Assembly: GCA_013141505.1 (NCBI GenBank)
Contig: JABFQX010000056.1
Location: 1 to 64,000 of the forward strand
Length of the DNA: 64,000 nucleotides
From: Methyloglobulus sp.
GTDB taxonomy: Bacteria > Pseudomonadota > Gammaproteobacteria > Methylococcales > Methylomonadaceae
Direction: 5' to 3'
Part shown: piece after piece, positions 48,431-58,228 of the stretch
Layout: each line of letters begins with the position of its first letter
How positions within the stretch are numbered: the stretch's first letter is position 1
Notes under the pieces: generated by a model
What the model was told of the DNA's origin: nothing
Seen by the model: the letters and a program-made list of their open reading frames with translations, nothing else
Database searches by the model: none
Position numbers and translations under genes: made by a program

Positions 48431-49741
48431 ATGAAACAAAGTGAATTCAAAAAGCGGCGCAAGCAATTAATGCAGCGTATCGGTAAAGGCAACATTGCCT
48501 TGCTGGGTAGTTCAGCGCCAAAAATACGTAACCGCGATGTCCATTACCCTTTCCGGCAGGACAGCGATTTTTATTACCTGACCGGATTTTCCGAACCGGA
48601 TGCTTTGGCGGTCTTCATCCCAGATCGTGAGCAAGGCGAATACATTTTGTTTTGTCGGGAATTTGACGAAACCAAAGCCTTATGGGAAGGCGCCCATGCC
48701 GGTTTAGAGGGTGCAATTGGGCATTATCAAGCCGACGATGCATTCCCCATTGATGACATAGATGACATCCTGCCCGGTATGTTGGAAAACAAACATAAAG
48801 TTTTTTATCCGATGGGTCGCGACCCTGACTTTGACCATCATTTGCTAGACTGGATCAATCACATTCGCGGACAGTCCCGTTCAGGAATTATCGCGCCGGG
48901 CGAATTGGTGTCACTGGAACATATTGTCCATGAAATGCGCCTTTTCAAAAGTGCCGAAGAAATCAAATTAATGCGCCGTGCTGCGGAAGTTTCGGCGCAA
49001 GCGCACCTAAAAGTGATGCAGGCTTGTAAAGCTGGGATGTATGAATACCAGGTTGAGGCAGATTTGGTGCATCATTTCATGCAGGAAGGCTTGCGTAATG
49101 TCGCCTATCCATCCATCGTAGCAGGCGGAAAGAATGCTTGCGTGCTGCATTACACGGAAAACTCAGACAAACTCAAGCAAGGGGATTTATTGTTGATTGA
49201 TGCGGGTGCCGAATGTGACCACTATGCCGCAGACATTACCCGTACCTTTCCGGTATCGGGGCGGTTCAGCGAGCCGCAAAAACATCTGTATCAATTAGTC
49301 CTGGATGCTCAATCTGCCGCCATCGAAGAAGTTAAACCTGGCGCTCCTTGGCACATGGCGCACGATGCTTCGGTTGAAGTGTTGACGAGGGGGTTAGTCG
49401 CCCTTGGTTTATTGCAAGGCAAAGTGAAAGCACTGATCAAAAAAGAAAAATACAAACAGTTCTATATGCACCGTATCGGGCATTGGTTGGGCATGGACGT
49501 CCATGACGTTGGCGATTATAAAGTAGATCAAAAATGGCGGTTACTGGAGCCGGGCATGGTGCTGACCGTTGAACCCGGTTTGTATATTCCTGTCGATTGT
49601 AAGAGCGTTGACGAAAAGTGGCGCGGCATTGGTATACGCATCGAAGATGATCTGTTGGTAACCGAACAGGGTTACGAAATCCTGAGCCGCAATGCTCCGA
49701 AAACCATCGCGGAAATAGAAGCCCTTATGCAGGGACATTAA
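48431..49741 (+). CDS. pepP: Xaa-Pro aminopeptidase PepP
   Basis: The 436-residue M24 peptidase has the N-terminal domain with YPFRQDSDFYYLTGF and the pita-bread catalytic domain with LLIDAGAECDHYAADITRTFP, HRIGHWLGMDVHDVG, and LEPGMVLTVEPGLYIP. The two Asp, His and two Glu ligands for the metal pair are in these blocks. It removes N-terminal residues before proline. It shares one base of its stop with the ubiH start. Confidence 0.95.
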   Translation: MKQSEFKKRRKQLMQRIGKGNIALLGSSAPKIRNRDVHYPFRQDSDFYYLTGFSEPDALAVFIPDREQGEYILFCREFDETKALWEGAHAGLEGAIGHYQADDAFPIDDIDDILPGMLENKHKVFYPMGRDPDFDHHLLDWINHIRGQSRSGIIAPGELVSLEHIVHEMRLFKSAEEIKLMRRAAEVSAQAHLKVMQACKAGMYEYQVEADLVHHFMQEGLRNVAYPSIVAGGKNACVLHYTENSDKLKQGDLLLIDAGAECDHYAADITRTFPVSGRFSEPQKHLYQLVLDAQSAAIEEVKPGAPWHMAHDASVEVLTRGLVALGLLQGKVKALIKKEKYKQFYMHRIGHWLGMDVHDVGDYKVDQKWRLLEPGMVLTVEPGLYIPVDCKSVDEKWRGIGIRIEDDLLVTEQGYEILSRNAPKTIAEIEALMQGH

Positions 49742-50973
49742 TGCAAATTGAAGAAATCTTGTTTGATGTCATCATAGTCGGCGGAGGGTTGGCTGGTAAT
49801 TGTTTGGCGTTGGCGTTGGTGGGCAGCGGGTTAAAGATCGCTCTAGTCGAGGCTCATACCAATGAACAATTGCTGAACTCGCCGATGGCTGACAGGGCTT
49901 TGGCGTTGGCAGCAGGTACAGTGGAGACCTTGGAATCCTTAGGTGTTTGGCAAGGCATTAAGGCGAAATCCACCGCTATCACTGACATTCATGTCTCTGA
50001 TCGTGGACATTTCGGCAAAGTCAGGCTATCAGCCAAGAAGCAAGATGTCGATGCTCTGGGCTATGTGATAACTGCACGGGATATTGAAGGCCATGTCGCG
50101 GCATTAACCGGCGCAACCGAGATGATCCGGCTATGTCCGGCACGGCTGGTCGGACTTATGTCCGATGACAATAGCGTTAATGTCAGCATCAAACAACATG
50201 ACGTATCCATGTGCCTGACCGCAAAACTGCTGATTGGCGCGGACGGCGCTAATTCATCCGTACGCACACTGTTGGACATACCTCAGCAAGTTAGAGAATA
50301 CGGGCAAACCGCTTTGGTCACTACCGTCAAGACCACGCTTCCGCACCATCATACGGCTTACGAGCGCTTCACCGAGTCTGGGCCATTGGCATTTCTGCCC
50401 ATAGGAAAAAACCGTTGCTCTGTGGTCTGGACGCGCAGCAAAGAGGATGCTGATACACTTATGTCCGGTAGTGAAGATGATTTTCTTCAGGCGCTTCAGC
50501 AGTGTTTTGGCTACAAATTAGGGAAACTTAGCTTGGCAGCACCCAGGCGGGCATTTCCTGTGTCGCTTATAAGGGCTGAACGTATGCAGTCAGGCCGAGC
50601 AGTTATTATAGGCAACGCTGTCCATCAATTGCATCCTGTCGCAGGGCAGGGATTTAACTTAGGGTTACGTGACGTGGTGCAACTTGCCGATAGCCTTATC
50701 AAGCAACATGAATCCGGTGAAGATGTCGGTTCAGCAAGCTTCCTGAGCGGCTACGTTGCCGCACGAGAAAAAGACCATCAGCTGACTATCACCTTCACGG
50801 ACAGCTTGGTTCGGCTTTTTTCAAATGAATGGCTTGGCTTAGCGGCGGCGCGAAATATCGGCCTTGCTCTGCTTGATCATAGCCCTGCTGCGAAGACTTT
50901 GTTGGCAAGGCATGCGATGGGGTTGGCGCAACGACTACCGCGAATTTTTAGTCGAAGTCATTTGGGTGGTTAG
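49741..50973 (+). CDS. ubiH: 2-octaprenyl-6-methoxyphenol hydroxylase UbiH
   Basis: The 410-residue FAD monooxygenase has DVIIVGGGLAGNCLALAL, the second FAD motif LLIGADGANSSVR, and HQLHPVAGQGFNLGLRD near residue 300. This DG/GD pattern defines the UbiH/UbiF/VisC family. After pepP in gammaproteobacteria the gene is normally ubiH, which hydroxylates the ubiquinone ring. The ring position is assigned by synteny. Confidence 0.9.
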   Translation: MQIEEILFDVIIVGGGLAGNCLALALVGSGLKIALVEAHTNEQLLNSPMADRALALAAGTVETLESLGVWQGIKAKSTAITDIHVSDRGHFGKVRLSAKKQDVDALGYVITARDIEGHVAALTGATEMIRLCPARLVGLMSDDNSVNVSIKQHDVSMCLTAKLLIGADGANSSVRTLLDIPQQVREYGQTALVTTVKTTLPHHHTAYERFTESGPLAFLPIGKNRCSVVWTRSKEDADTLMSGSEDDFLQALQQCFGYKLGKLSLAAPRRAFPVSLIRAERMQSGRAVIIGNAVHQLHPVAGQGFNLGLRDVVQLADSLIKQHESGEDVGSASFLSGYVAAREKDHQLTITFTDSLVRLFSNEWLGLAAARNIGLALLDHSPAAKTLLARHAMGLAQRLPRIFSRSHLGG

Positions 50974-51275
50974 CTTGCAATCATTCTAATCAAGAGGTGT
51001 TTCGTTCCCTTACATTTCGTCCAAAATCAACTACGCTTGAGCAGGTTAAATGCAGTGGCATAATGGCTGACTAAGTTACATCAAATTACATGTTTTTTTG
51101 CTAAAAAAAGCCAAATAAAAGTAATTTACTTGAAAATTGAGCCTAATAGAGTTTACCTGATTCGTGTGTATCTGGTATATTCCGCCCTAGCCATTGAATT
51201 TGCTAATGGCAAGTAATACGGTTGGGTTAAAAGAACGAAAATATAATAAATTAATTTTAGTGGATGGGGAATGTT
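50974..51275. other. Gene-free region before a membrane-anchored protein gene
   Basis: There are 302 bp of AT-rich DNA without a gene. The end holds the ribosome site GGGGA for the ATG at 51276. A T-rich stretch near 51090-51130 may include its promoter; no exact boxes are called. Confidence 0.4.
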
Positions 51276-51779
51276 ATGACAGAAGGTTTATTTGTTTTAA
51301 CCACGATATTTGTTGCATATGTTATTTACGTTATCGTGAATGAAAAAAAAGCTGGAACCGCTGGGGAGGCTAAGAAGTCAGCGCCAGTTGCGGCTCAATC
51401 TGTGGCTCAGGTCGCTGTTGCCGAAAAACCAAAAGCTCCCGCAGCAAAAGCCAAGCCTGCTGCGGCAAAAGTAGCCTCACCTAAAGTTGCTGCAACGGCC
51501 AAAAAGTCTGTACCGGCTGCCCCATCTCCCGCCCCCGTTGCTGCTGCACCAGAAGTGTCCGCAAGCATTAAAGGCAGTGGTTTGAAAGATCCCAAAACCG
51601 GCGAGGTAGCGACAACCTACACTAACTATCGTTTTACTAAGCGCTGGATCAAAGAAGCTTTGGTTGCAGAAAAGCTGGTTGAAAAAATCTACAAGAATGA
51701 CGAGATAAATGCTGATGTTGAAGCCAAAATAAAAGCTGGCATCGCTAAACTCGAAGGCATGAAAAAATACCAACCTTAA
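51276..51779 (+). CDS. Membrane-anchored protein with Ala/Pro/Lys-rich linker
   Basis: The product has 167 residues from 51276; the start at 51264 is 4 codons earlier and has a worse ribosome site. One N-terminal membrane helix (LFVLTTIFVAYVIYVIV) is followed by about 75 residues of Ala/Pro/Lys/Val-rich linker. A C-terminal domain (about residues 110-167) is predicted helical: NYRFTKRWIKEALVAEKLVEKIY. No known family is recognised. Topology suggests a domain held away from the membrane by a flexible spacer. Confidence 0.75.
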   Translation: MTEGLFVLTTIFVAYVIYVIVNEKKAGTAGEAKKSAPVAAQSVAQVAVAEKPKAPAAKAKPAAAKVASPKVAATAKKSVPAAPSPAPVAAAPEVSASIKGSGLKDPKTGEVATTYTNYRFTKRWIKEALVAEKLVEKIYKNDEINADVEAKIKAGIAKLEGMKKYQP

Positions 51780-51800
51780 TCAAGTTAGCGCACGGTAAAA

Positions 51801-51848
51801 AAGGCTTTAGAAAATTTGGCGATTAGCTAAAATCATTTCTTTAGCCTT
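51801..51848. terminator. Imperfect hairpin between convergent genes
   Basis: AAGGCTTTAGAAA (51801-51813) pairs with TTTCTTTAGCCTT (51836-51848) at 11 of 13 positions. It separates the convergent membrane-protein gene and pilR and may terminate both. Confidence 0.35.
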
Positions 51849-51850
51849 AA

Positions 51851-53188
51851 CTATTCTTCCATATTCAGTTTTTTCAGTCGGTAACGAAATGACCTGAAAG
51901 TTAGTCCCAATTGTTTCGCGGCTGCCGTTTTATTCCACTTGTTTTCCTCAAGGGCGGTCGTTATAGCTTTGCGCTCAATACCGTCCAGATAATCTTCCAA
52001 ACTTTCCACGGCAGGGTCGTAGTCGGGGTTGTCTGTGCTGTTACCGGCAACTAAAGGCAGGTTAAGGTCATCGACATCAATCGTATTGCCTTCGTACAAA
52101 GCCAGTGCCCGTTCAAGAATATTTTCCAGTTCCCGTACATTGCCGGGAAAACGGTAATGTTGCAGCGCAGCCAAGGCAGATGCCGAAATGGTCGGCTTGT
52201 TTTCACCCGCTAACTTGGTCAATATATATTCCGTTAGCATGGGAATATCGGACGATCTCTCCCGCAATGACGGCAATATCAGGTCGATCACATTGATTCG
52301 GTAATACAAGTCCTGCCGAAATATTCCGGCCTTTACCATATCGGCAAGGTTACGGTGGGTGGCGCTGAGCAGTCGAATATCGACCTGTATTTCCAATTGC
52401 TCCCCCACCGGGCGAACTTTCTTTTCCTGAATGGCGCGGAGTAACTTAACTTGCAAGGGTTGAGGTAAATCAGCGACCTCATCGAGAAACAGCGTGCCGC
52501 CGTCAGCAGCCTGAAATAAGCCTTTTTTATCGGTGACTGCACCGGTAAAACTGCCTTTTTTATGCCCGAAAAATTCACTTTCCATCAATTCATGTGGAAT
52601 CGCCCCACAGTTGATAGCAATAAAAGGCTTGTCGCTGCGTGAACTTTGCTGATGGATCAATCGCGCCACCAATTCCTTGCCCGAACCCGATTCACCGCTT
52701 ATGTAGACAGGTGCTTGGCTTCGCGCCAATTTGTCGATTCTTGAGCGGATGTCACGCATCACGGAAGAATCGCCCAGTAAGGTGTGTCGGGTACGCCGCT
52801 CTTTAAGCATGTCAGGAGAGTCGGCCAGTTTTAAAGCGCTGTTAATAAGTTGCCTTAACCCTACCAGGTCGATAGGTTTAGAGACAAAATCGAAAGCGCC
52901 TTTCTTCATCGCCTGAATAGCCGTGTCCATACTGCCATAGGCAGTAATGACTGCTATTGGGATAGGCCGGGACATTTTTTGCACATAATCGACCAATTCC
53001 AAGCCGTTGCCGTCCGGTAATTTCATATCGGTCAGGCATAAGTCGAAAGGTTTTTGTTGCAGTAACTGGTTGGCGGAGGCAACGTTTTCAGCAGAATGAG
53101 TTTCAATGCCCATCCTGTTCAATGTCAATTCCAGTAATTCGCGGATATCAGGCTCGTCGTCGACAATCAATGCCAAAGGTTTTTTCAT
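51851..53188 (-). CDS. pilR: Sigma-54-dependent response regulator PilR
   Basis: The 445-residue regulator has a receiver domain (LIVDDEPDIRELLEL, with phosphoacceptor Asp in LCLTDMKLPDGNG), an AAA+ domain with GESGSGKELVA (Walker A), GSFTGAVTD (sigma-54 contact) and GGTLFLDEVADLP (Walker B), and a Fis-type HTH at the end (NKTAAAKQLGLTFRSFRYRLKKL). It activates pilin transcription in type IV pilus bacteria. It overlaps pilS by 4 nt. No pil structural gene is in the window. Confidence 0.88.
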   Translation of the reverse strand: MKKPLALIVDDEPDIRELLELTLNRMGIETHSAENVASANQLLQQKPFDLCLTDMKLPDGNGLELVDYVQKMSRPIPIAVITAYGSMDTAIQAMKKGAFDFVSKPIDLVGLRQLINSALKLADSPDMLKERRTRHTLLGDSSVMRDIRSRIDKLARSQAPVYISGESGSGKELVARLIHQQSSRSDKPFIAINCGAIPHELMESEFFGHKKGSFTGAVTDKKGLFQAADGGTLFLDEVADLPQPLQVKLLRAIQEKKVRPVGEQLEIQVDIRLLSATHRNLADMVKAGIFRQDLYYRINVIDLILPSLRERSSDIPMLTEYILTKLAGENKPTISASALAALQHYRFPGNVRELENILERALALYEGNTIDVDDLNLPLVAGNSTDNPDYDPAVESLEDYLDGIERKAITTALEENKWNKTAAAKQLGLTFRSFRYRLKKLNMEE

Positions 53189-54813
53189 ATCTCAATTGTA
53201 GTAAGGTTTGCGTCCTGTAAGCATAGCCTAAAGCAGCTATGGTGTTCATCCGTTAGATGATAGCTCAATTTTGCCTGATTTAATTCCGCCAGTTCCCTGG
53301 AAATATAAAGCCCTAGTCCGGTGCCGTTGGCGGAAGTGGTAAAAAAGGGCTCAAAAAGCTGTTTGAGGTGCTCAGGATTAATGCCATCGCCGTTATCAAT
53401 AACATCAATACAAGGCCCGTAGCTGGTGCTTTGAAGGCTAATAATAATCTGCCCGCGTTCCGGGTGGCCGTAGCGAAGGGCATTCTGGCAGAGGTTATCC
53501 AGAATCTGCTTTAAATGCCCTGGATCGATAAATGCCCATAGAGGCATTTTATTCACACTGAGGGTAAATGCCTCGGCTGTCAGCGTGTTTTCAATATAAA
53601 AATTGTCCAAATAATCTTGTATCCAGAAAGACAAATCAATTTTTTCTCGAGCAGAATCTGTCCTTTTCGATAAGTTTAAAATATCTTCGATGATTTCGTT
53701 GACGCGACCTGAATTGGTTTGGATGATCTTGGTTAAGCGTAGATCCTGAGTTGTTAACTCCGGGCTTTCCGACAATAGCTGTCCAGCATGGCTGATTGCG
53801 CCCAGTGGATTACGTATTTCATGGGCAATACTGGCTGTTAGCCTACCGAGGGAAGCTAGTTTACTTTGCTGCAAGCGTTGGTTGTACAGGGCAATATCTT
53901 CCAGGATAATCATGAAAAACAGGTGTTGGTGCATGGGCAAGGCCATAAAACGGCATTGTATTTCAAACTCACCGGCTAACTGTAACATCACGACATTGTG
54001 TTCCGGCGATACTCGCCACTGTTGAAAAGCGCGGAGCAGATCCGCAGAAATTCCTATAAGTCGTGCCGGCATAAAATGTAAACCAGCCAAGCGCAAGGCC
54101 GCCTGATTAGCCATTTGTATTGATTGATACTCGTCAGTGATGATAATTCCAGATTGCAAATGCTGGATGATATATTCGTTAAGCTCCTCCAACTTAATGA
54201 TGGTTTGCTGCTGTTGATCGGCCAGTATTAACATCTGTTCTGACCGTCTTGCTAAAACCAGGGACAACAAGGCAATAGCAAAATAAGACGCACCTAACAT
54301 ACCTGCATAGGTGTAATTGGTTTTAACGAACAAATGATTAAAAGACGCGTAGAACTCCTCGGTCAAGATGGCTATGCTGGCGAGTGCCGCAAACACCAAG
54401 GCGCAACGTCCACCAATCAACAAGCCCCCCGCCGCTACCGAGACAGCAAGTAAAATACCTATGCCGCTGCTGATTCCACCGGACGCATGCATCAACAAGG
54501 TCAGCATGATGATGTCGGTGAAGATTAATAACTGCGCTAAAAGGCTGTAACTTAACGTCCTCCAAAACAGGCAGACACCTAAAAGTATGGTCAATGCCAA
54601 GTAGCTATGGCTGATATAGCCATAGGAGACGCCATCAAAAGAGCCGAGCAAGGTCGGTTCATAGCGGAAGTAAAAAAGTACGGCAAAGGAACTGGCGAGG
54701 ATAAAACGAAAAACGTAATAGACTTGTAGCAACTGCCAGGCTTGGCTGGCAGGTACGCCATAGCCTTTGGAAAAAGGGCAGGGATAGATAATCTGTGCGT
54801 TAGTATCGGACAT
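53185..54813 (-). CDS. pilS: Sensor histidine kinase PilS
   Basis: The 542-residue protein has about six N-terminal transmembrane helices, a PAS-like region (LEELNEYIIQHLQSGIIITD), the H-box SIAHEIRNPLGAISHAGQ, the N-box DNLCQNALRYGHP, and G-boxes DVIDNGDGINPE and TTSANGTGLGLYI. This matches PilS, which senses pilin levels in the membrane and phosphorylates PilR. It is divergent from sucC across 121 bp. Confidence 0.88.
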   Translation of the reverse strand: MSDTNAQIIYPCPFSKGYGVPASQAWQLLQVYYVFRFILASSFAVLFYFRYEPTLLGSFDGVSYGYISHSYLALTILLGVCLFWRTLSYSLLAQLLIFTDIIMLTLLMHASGGISSGIGILLAVSVAAGGLLIGGRCALVFAALASIAILTEEFYASFNHLFVKTNYTYAGMLGASYFAIALLSLVLARRSEQMLILADQQQQTIIKLEELNEYIIQHLQSGIIITDEYQSIQMANQAALRLAGLHFMPARLIGISADLLRAFQQWRVSPEHNVVMLQLAGEFEIQCRFMALPMHQHLFFMIILEDIALYNQRLQQSKLASLGRLTASIAHEIRNPLGAISHAGQLLSESPELTTQDLRLTKIIQTNSGRVNEIIEDILNLSKRTDSAREKIDLSFWIQDYLDNFYIENTLTAEAFTLSVNKMPLWAFIDPGHLKQILDNLCQNALRYGHPERGQIIISLQSTSYGPCIDVIDNGDGINPEHLKQLFEPFFTTSANGTGLGLYISRELAELNQAKLSYHLTDEHHSCFRLCLQDANLTTIEI

Positions 54814-54934
54814 GATGGTGTTGAAAATTACGTTTTCAGGGACTTAGCCAGAATTGTCGGTTATCATAACTATAGCCTAAACTTGCACAGCCGTATAAAG
54901 TTCAAACCGTATTGTCGTCACCAAGGAATTATCA

Positions 54935-56104
54935 ATGAATATCCATGAATATCAGGCCAAACAACTGTTTTTGGAATATGGGATACCTGTCCCAAATGGT
55001 AAGCAGGCAGCGACTGCACAACAAGCAGTAGACGTTGCCGCGCAACTTGCCGGTGATACCTGGGTCGTCAAAGCTCAGGTGCATGCCGGAGGCCGCGGCA
55101 AGGCAGGCGGCGTTAAAGTCGCCAAAAGCAGTGGCGAGGTTGCCGAATTCACAAAGGCCATGCTCGGCAGGCAATTGGTCACGCATCAAACGGATGCTGC
55201 CGGTTTGCCTGTCAAACAAGTCCTGATAGAAAAGACCTACCCCATCGAACGCGAACTTTACTTAAGTCTTCTGGTAGACCGTAGCAGTGAACGGATGGTT
55301 TTCATTGCCTCGGCAGCGGGCGGCATGGATATTGAGACTGTTGCCCATGATTCCCCTGAACAAATACAATCGATAAAGATCAACCCCATAACCGGCCTGC
55401 AAGCCCACCAATGCAGAACTGTCGCTTACGCTTTAGGCTTGAAAGGCAAGCAACATCAAGCGTTGGAAAAAATTATGCGCGGCATGGTTGATTTGTTTTT
55501 AGCAAAAGATGCTAGCCAGATTGAGATTAACCCGCTCATCGTCACCAACAACGGCGAATTAATGGCGCTCGATGCCAAAATCAATTTTGATGATAACGCC
55601 TTGGCATTGCATCCCGATATTCTGGCGCTAAAAGATCCCTCCCAAGAAGATGACAGGGAAAACATCGCCCAGCAATTTGGCCTTAACTACATTACTCTGG
55701 AAGGTAATATCGGCTGCATGGTGAACGGTGCAGGGCTGGCGATGGCGACAATGGATCTGGTCAAGCTCAAAGGCGGCAAACCTGCCAATTTCCTTGATGT
55801 TGGCGGTGGCACTAACGTCGAAAAAGTCTGTGAAGCCTTTAAATTGATCCTTTCCGACACCCATGTCAAAGCCGTATTGGTGAATATTTTCGGCGGCATC
55901 GTCAAATGCGATGTGATTGCACAAGGCATCTTGGCGGCAATACAGGAAGTCCATGTCACTATTCCTGTCGTGGTTAGGCTGGAAGGAACGAATGTTGAGG
56001 AAGGCAGGGCGTTATTAAGCAACACCGGACTCAATCTTTATGCAGCGGACGATTTAGCCCACGCCTCCGAACAGGTCGTAGCCTTAGCAGGAGAAGCGGC
56101 ATGA
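54935..56104 (+). CDS. sucC: Succinate-CoA ligase (ADP-forming) beta subunit
   Basis: The 389-residue ATP-grasp protein begins [20 protein letters not shown] and has [36 protein letters not shown], and [34 protein letters not shown] is the CoA-contact region. It closely follows E. coli SucC over the full length. With SucD it makes ATP from succinyl-CoA in the TCA cycle. In methanotrophs the related malate-CoA ligase (mtkA) also exists, but the close SucC match favours succinate. sucD overlaps by 4 nt. Confidence 0.9.
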   Translation: MNIHEYQAKQLFLEYGIPVPNGKQAATAQQAVDVAAQLAGDTWVVKAQVHAGGRGKAGGVKVAKSSGEVAEFTKAMLGRQLVTHQTDAAGLPVKQVLIEKTYPIERELYLSLLVDRSSERMVFIASAAGGMDIETVAHDSPEQIQSIKINPITGLQAHQCRTVAYALGLKGKQHQALEKIMRGMVDLFLAKDASQIEINPLIVTNNGELMALDAKINFDDNALALHPDILALKDPSQEDDRENIAQQFGLNYITLEGNIGCMVNGAGLAMATMDLVKLKGGKPANFLDVGGGTNVEKVCEAFKLILSDTHVKAVLVNIFGGIVKCDVIAQGILAAIQEVHVTIPVVVRLEGTNVEEGRALLSNTGLNLYAADDLAHASEQVVALAGEAA

Positions 56105-56970
56105 GCATACTTGTCAATAAAGATACAAAAGTCATCTGCCAAGGCTTTACCGGCAAACAAGGTACATTCCACTCCCAAGGCGCACTGGAATACGGGACAA
56201 AACTGGTTGGTGGTGTTACCCCAGAGCGTGGCGGCGAAAGCCATTTAGGCTTGCCCGTATTCAATACCGTCCAAGATGCAGTAACCGCGACTGGCGCAAC
56301 TGCCAGCATGATCTACGTGCCGCCCTTTTACGCGGCGGATGCTATCCTGGAAGCCGCCGATGCAGGGATAAAACTCATTGTCTGCATTACTGAAGGCATA
56401 CCCATCTTGCAAATGCTGAGGGTAAAAGCGGCCATTGCCAGTTCCGATGCCTTATTGATCGGCCCCAACTGCCCCGGCATCATTACGCCAGGGGAATGTA
56501 AGATCGGCATTATGCCGGGCAAAATTCATTTACCTGGTTGTATCGGTATTGTTTCTCGTTCTGGTACTTTAACTTACGAATCAGTCTTTCAAACCACCAA
56601 CGAAGGCTTAGGGCAAAGCACCTGCGTCGGCATAGGTGGCGATCCCATACGTGGTATGAATTTTATTGATGTACTCAGCCGCTTTCAAGCCGACGACCAA
56701 ACCAAAGGCATCGTTATGGTGGGTGAGATCGGCGGCAGTGATGAAGAAGCCGCTGCCGAATACATCGAAGCCCACATCACCAAACCCGTCGTAGCTTATA
56801 TCGCTGGACAAACTGCACCTGCGGGTAAGCGAATGGGGCATGCCGGGGCGATAGTCACGGGTGGCAAAGGTACAGCAGAAGGTAAAGTGGCTGCACTTAA
56901 GGCGGCTGGAGTTGAAGTGGTGAATTCACCGACGGATATTGGCGTGGCGATCAAGGCGGCTTGTAAATAA
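56101..56970 (+). CDS. sucD: Succinate-CoA ligase (ADP-forming) alpha subunit
   Basis: The 289-residue protein begins with the CoA-binding domain ([20 protein letters not shown]) and has [20 protein letters not shown] and the segment [17 protein letters not shown], whose histidine is phosphorylated in catalysis. It pairs with SucC as the ligase core. It starts within the end of sucC. The 2-oxoglutarate dehydrogenase genes are not adjacent. Confidence 0.92.
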   Translation: MSILVNKDTKVICQGFTGKQGTFHSQGALEYGTKLVGGVTPERGGESHLGLPVFNTVQDAVTATGATASMIYVPPFYAADAILEAADAGIKLIVCITEGIPILQMLRVKAAIASSDALLIGPNCPGIITPGECKIGIMPGKIHLPGCIGIVSRSGTLTYESVFQTTNEGLGQSTCVGIGGDPIRGMNFIDVLSRFQADDQTKGIVMVGEIGGSDEEAAAEYIEAHITKPVVAYIAGQTAPAGKRMGHAGAIVTGGKGTAEGKVAALKAAGVEVVNSPTDIGVAIKAACK

Positions 56971-57001
56971 TTGATGTGTCAACGTATTTCCGTACACAAA
57001 G

Positions 57002-57275
57002 TTAAGCGGCATATTGCTGAGATTCGTAGTCGACGTGGGATAAATATCCATTAGCGGAATGTAAGTGCTCCCGGTTATACCAAAGGGTACAAGTAAAATG
57101 CCTCAAACTATTCAAACACAGCTTGTTTAGCTTCTTCTCGATTACGGAAGGTTTGATGATGTATCAGTTCGGTTTTTAAAGTGTACCCACTACGCCTTCT
57201 CCTACAGGCAAATCCAGTTTTTCCAAAGATTGCCGAATTCGCCGAGTACCATATGGTTGTCCGGCTATTGGCAAA
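57002..57275 (-). pseudogene. IS3-family transposase remnant (orfB)
   Basis: On the minus strand the end reads HSANGYLSHVDYESQQYAA and then a stop, the C-terminus of IS3-group transposases. Upstream are TLKTELIHHQTFRNREEAK and, farther, QPYGTRRIRQSLEKLDLP. The middle catalytic part is missing, a TAG interrupts VFE-(Y)-FEAFY, and about 13 bp are inserted before YNREHLH. It is thus a dead fragment with an internal deletion. It fills the gap between sucD and the cytochrome gene. Confidence 0.75.
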
Positions 57276-57319
57276 AGTTGATTGGATAATCGGAGCCAGA
57301 TGGCTATCGACCTGTTCGC

Positions 57320-57970
57320 GTGCCGTCGGTTTACGCTGGAGCCAACTCTAGTAAGGCACTCCGGGAAACGCTCGCTTGTGAATACGGGCTGCCGGAAAAG
57401 AAGGTAGCCAGCACATTACAACACTCTGTAGCGGCAAGTACTTTGGCGGGCAAAAAACTGTTTTTGCAAAAAAACTGCGGCAGTTGCCACAGCGATGCTG
57501 ATCCAAGCAAGGAGTTCGATCCCATGATGCCCGCGCCGAAAATTGCCGGACAAAGCAAATATTATCTGATCAAAATCCTGGCCGACTTCCGTGACGGCAA
57601 GTTGAAAGGTACTGTAATGCCTTCCATGACTAAATCTTTGAAAGACGATGAAATCGCGCACTTGGCTGAATGGCTCTCCGGTTTACCCAAACCCGGCCTA
57701 AAAAAATCAGGCCAAAATCGTCCGGCTATCCTCAACGGCGATAAAACAAGGCTCATCCAGGCTTGTGAAAGCTGCCACGGACTAAATGGCAAAGGCACGG
57801 CCAGCGCACCTTTTATAGCAGGCCAAAATCGTGATTATTTCGATAACCAATTTAAGGCTTTCGCCGATGGCAGCAGACCGAATGATTTGCATGGCGGTAT
57901 GTCAAGGATCGCCAAATCGTTAACCCCTACCGAAATACAACAGCTTACCGATTACTTTACCTCGCCGTAA
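57320..57970 (+). CDS. Diheme cytochrome c (c4-like), probably 5'-truncated
   Basis: The frame codes for 216 residues from a GTG at 57320, and it has two haem sites, CGSCH near residue 53 and CESCH near residue 151, each followed by a c4-type domain with a Met ligand region (GTVMPSMTKSL and GGMSRIAKSL). No signal peptide precedes the first haem, though such proteins work in the periplasm. The first ~45 residues look unrelated. The IS3 remnant directly upstream probably replaced the true 5' end. It may be nonfunctional. Confidence 0.75.
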   Translation: MPSVYAGANSSKALRETLACEYGLPEKKVASTLQHSVAASTLAGKKLFLQKNCGSCHSDADPSKEFDPMMPAPKIAGQSKYYLIKILADFRDGKLKGTVMPSMTKSLKDDEIAHLAEWLSGLPKPGLKKSGQNRPAILNGDKTRLIQACESCHGLNGKGTASAPFIAGQNRDYFDNQFKAFADGSRPNDLHGGMSRIAKSLTPTEIQQLTDYFTSP

Positions 57971-58006
57971 ACCTAAAATTCTTGTGCGTAACTTGCCCTC
58001 CTCAAT

Positions 58007-58039
58007 GCTGCCGGAAGCCTGATCTTCGGCAGCTTTTTT
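58007..58039 (+). terminator. Intrinsic terminator after the cytochrome gene
   Basis: GCTGCCGGAAG and CTTCGGCAGC form a 10-bp stem with one bulged G and a 6-nt loop, followed by six T. It lies 36 bp after the stop codon. Confidence 0.85.
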
Positions 58040-58228
58040 GTTTCAAAAACAATAAAAAATATTTTACCGAGACAGAACGCCCTTATTTTGTCCTGAATAT
58101 AACCAGTAAGAATCTTCTGGATTTCTTAATACGGAGGATACCAAAGGCATAGATAAACCTTGTGGGTATCTTGGTTCAACAAAAAATATACGGCAAGGTT
58201 AATTTGCCAAAACGATAAGGTTAACAAT

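Noticed and set aside
54935-56970. Malate-CoA ligase mtkAB of the serine cycle
   Set aside because: The beta subunit follows E. coli SucC closely and no serine-cycle genes are adjacent; the alternative remains possible but less likely.
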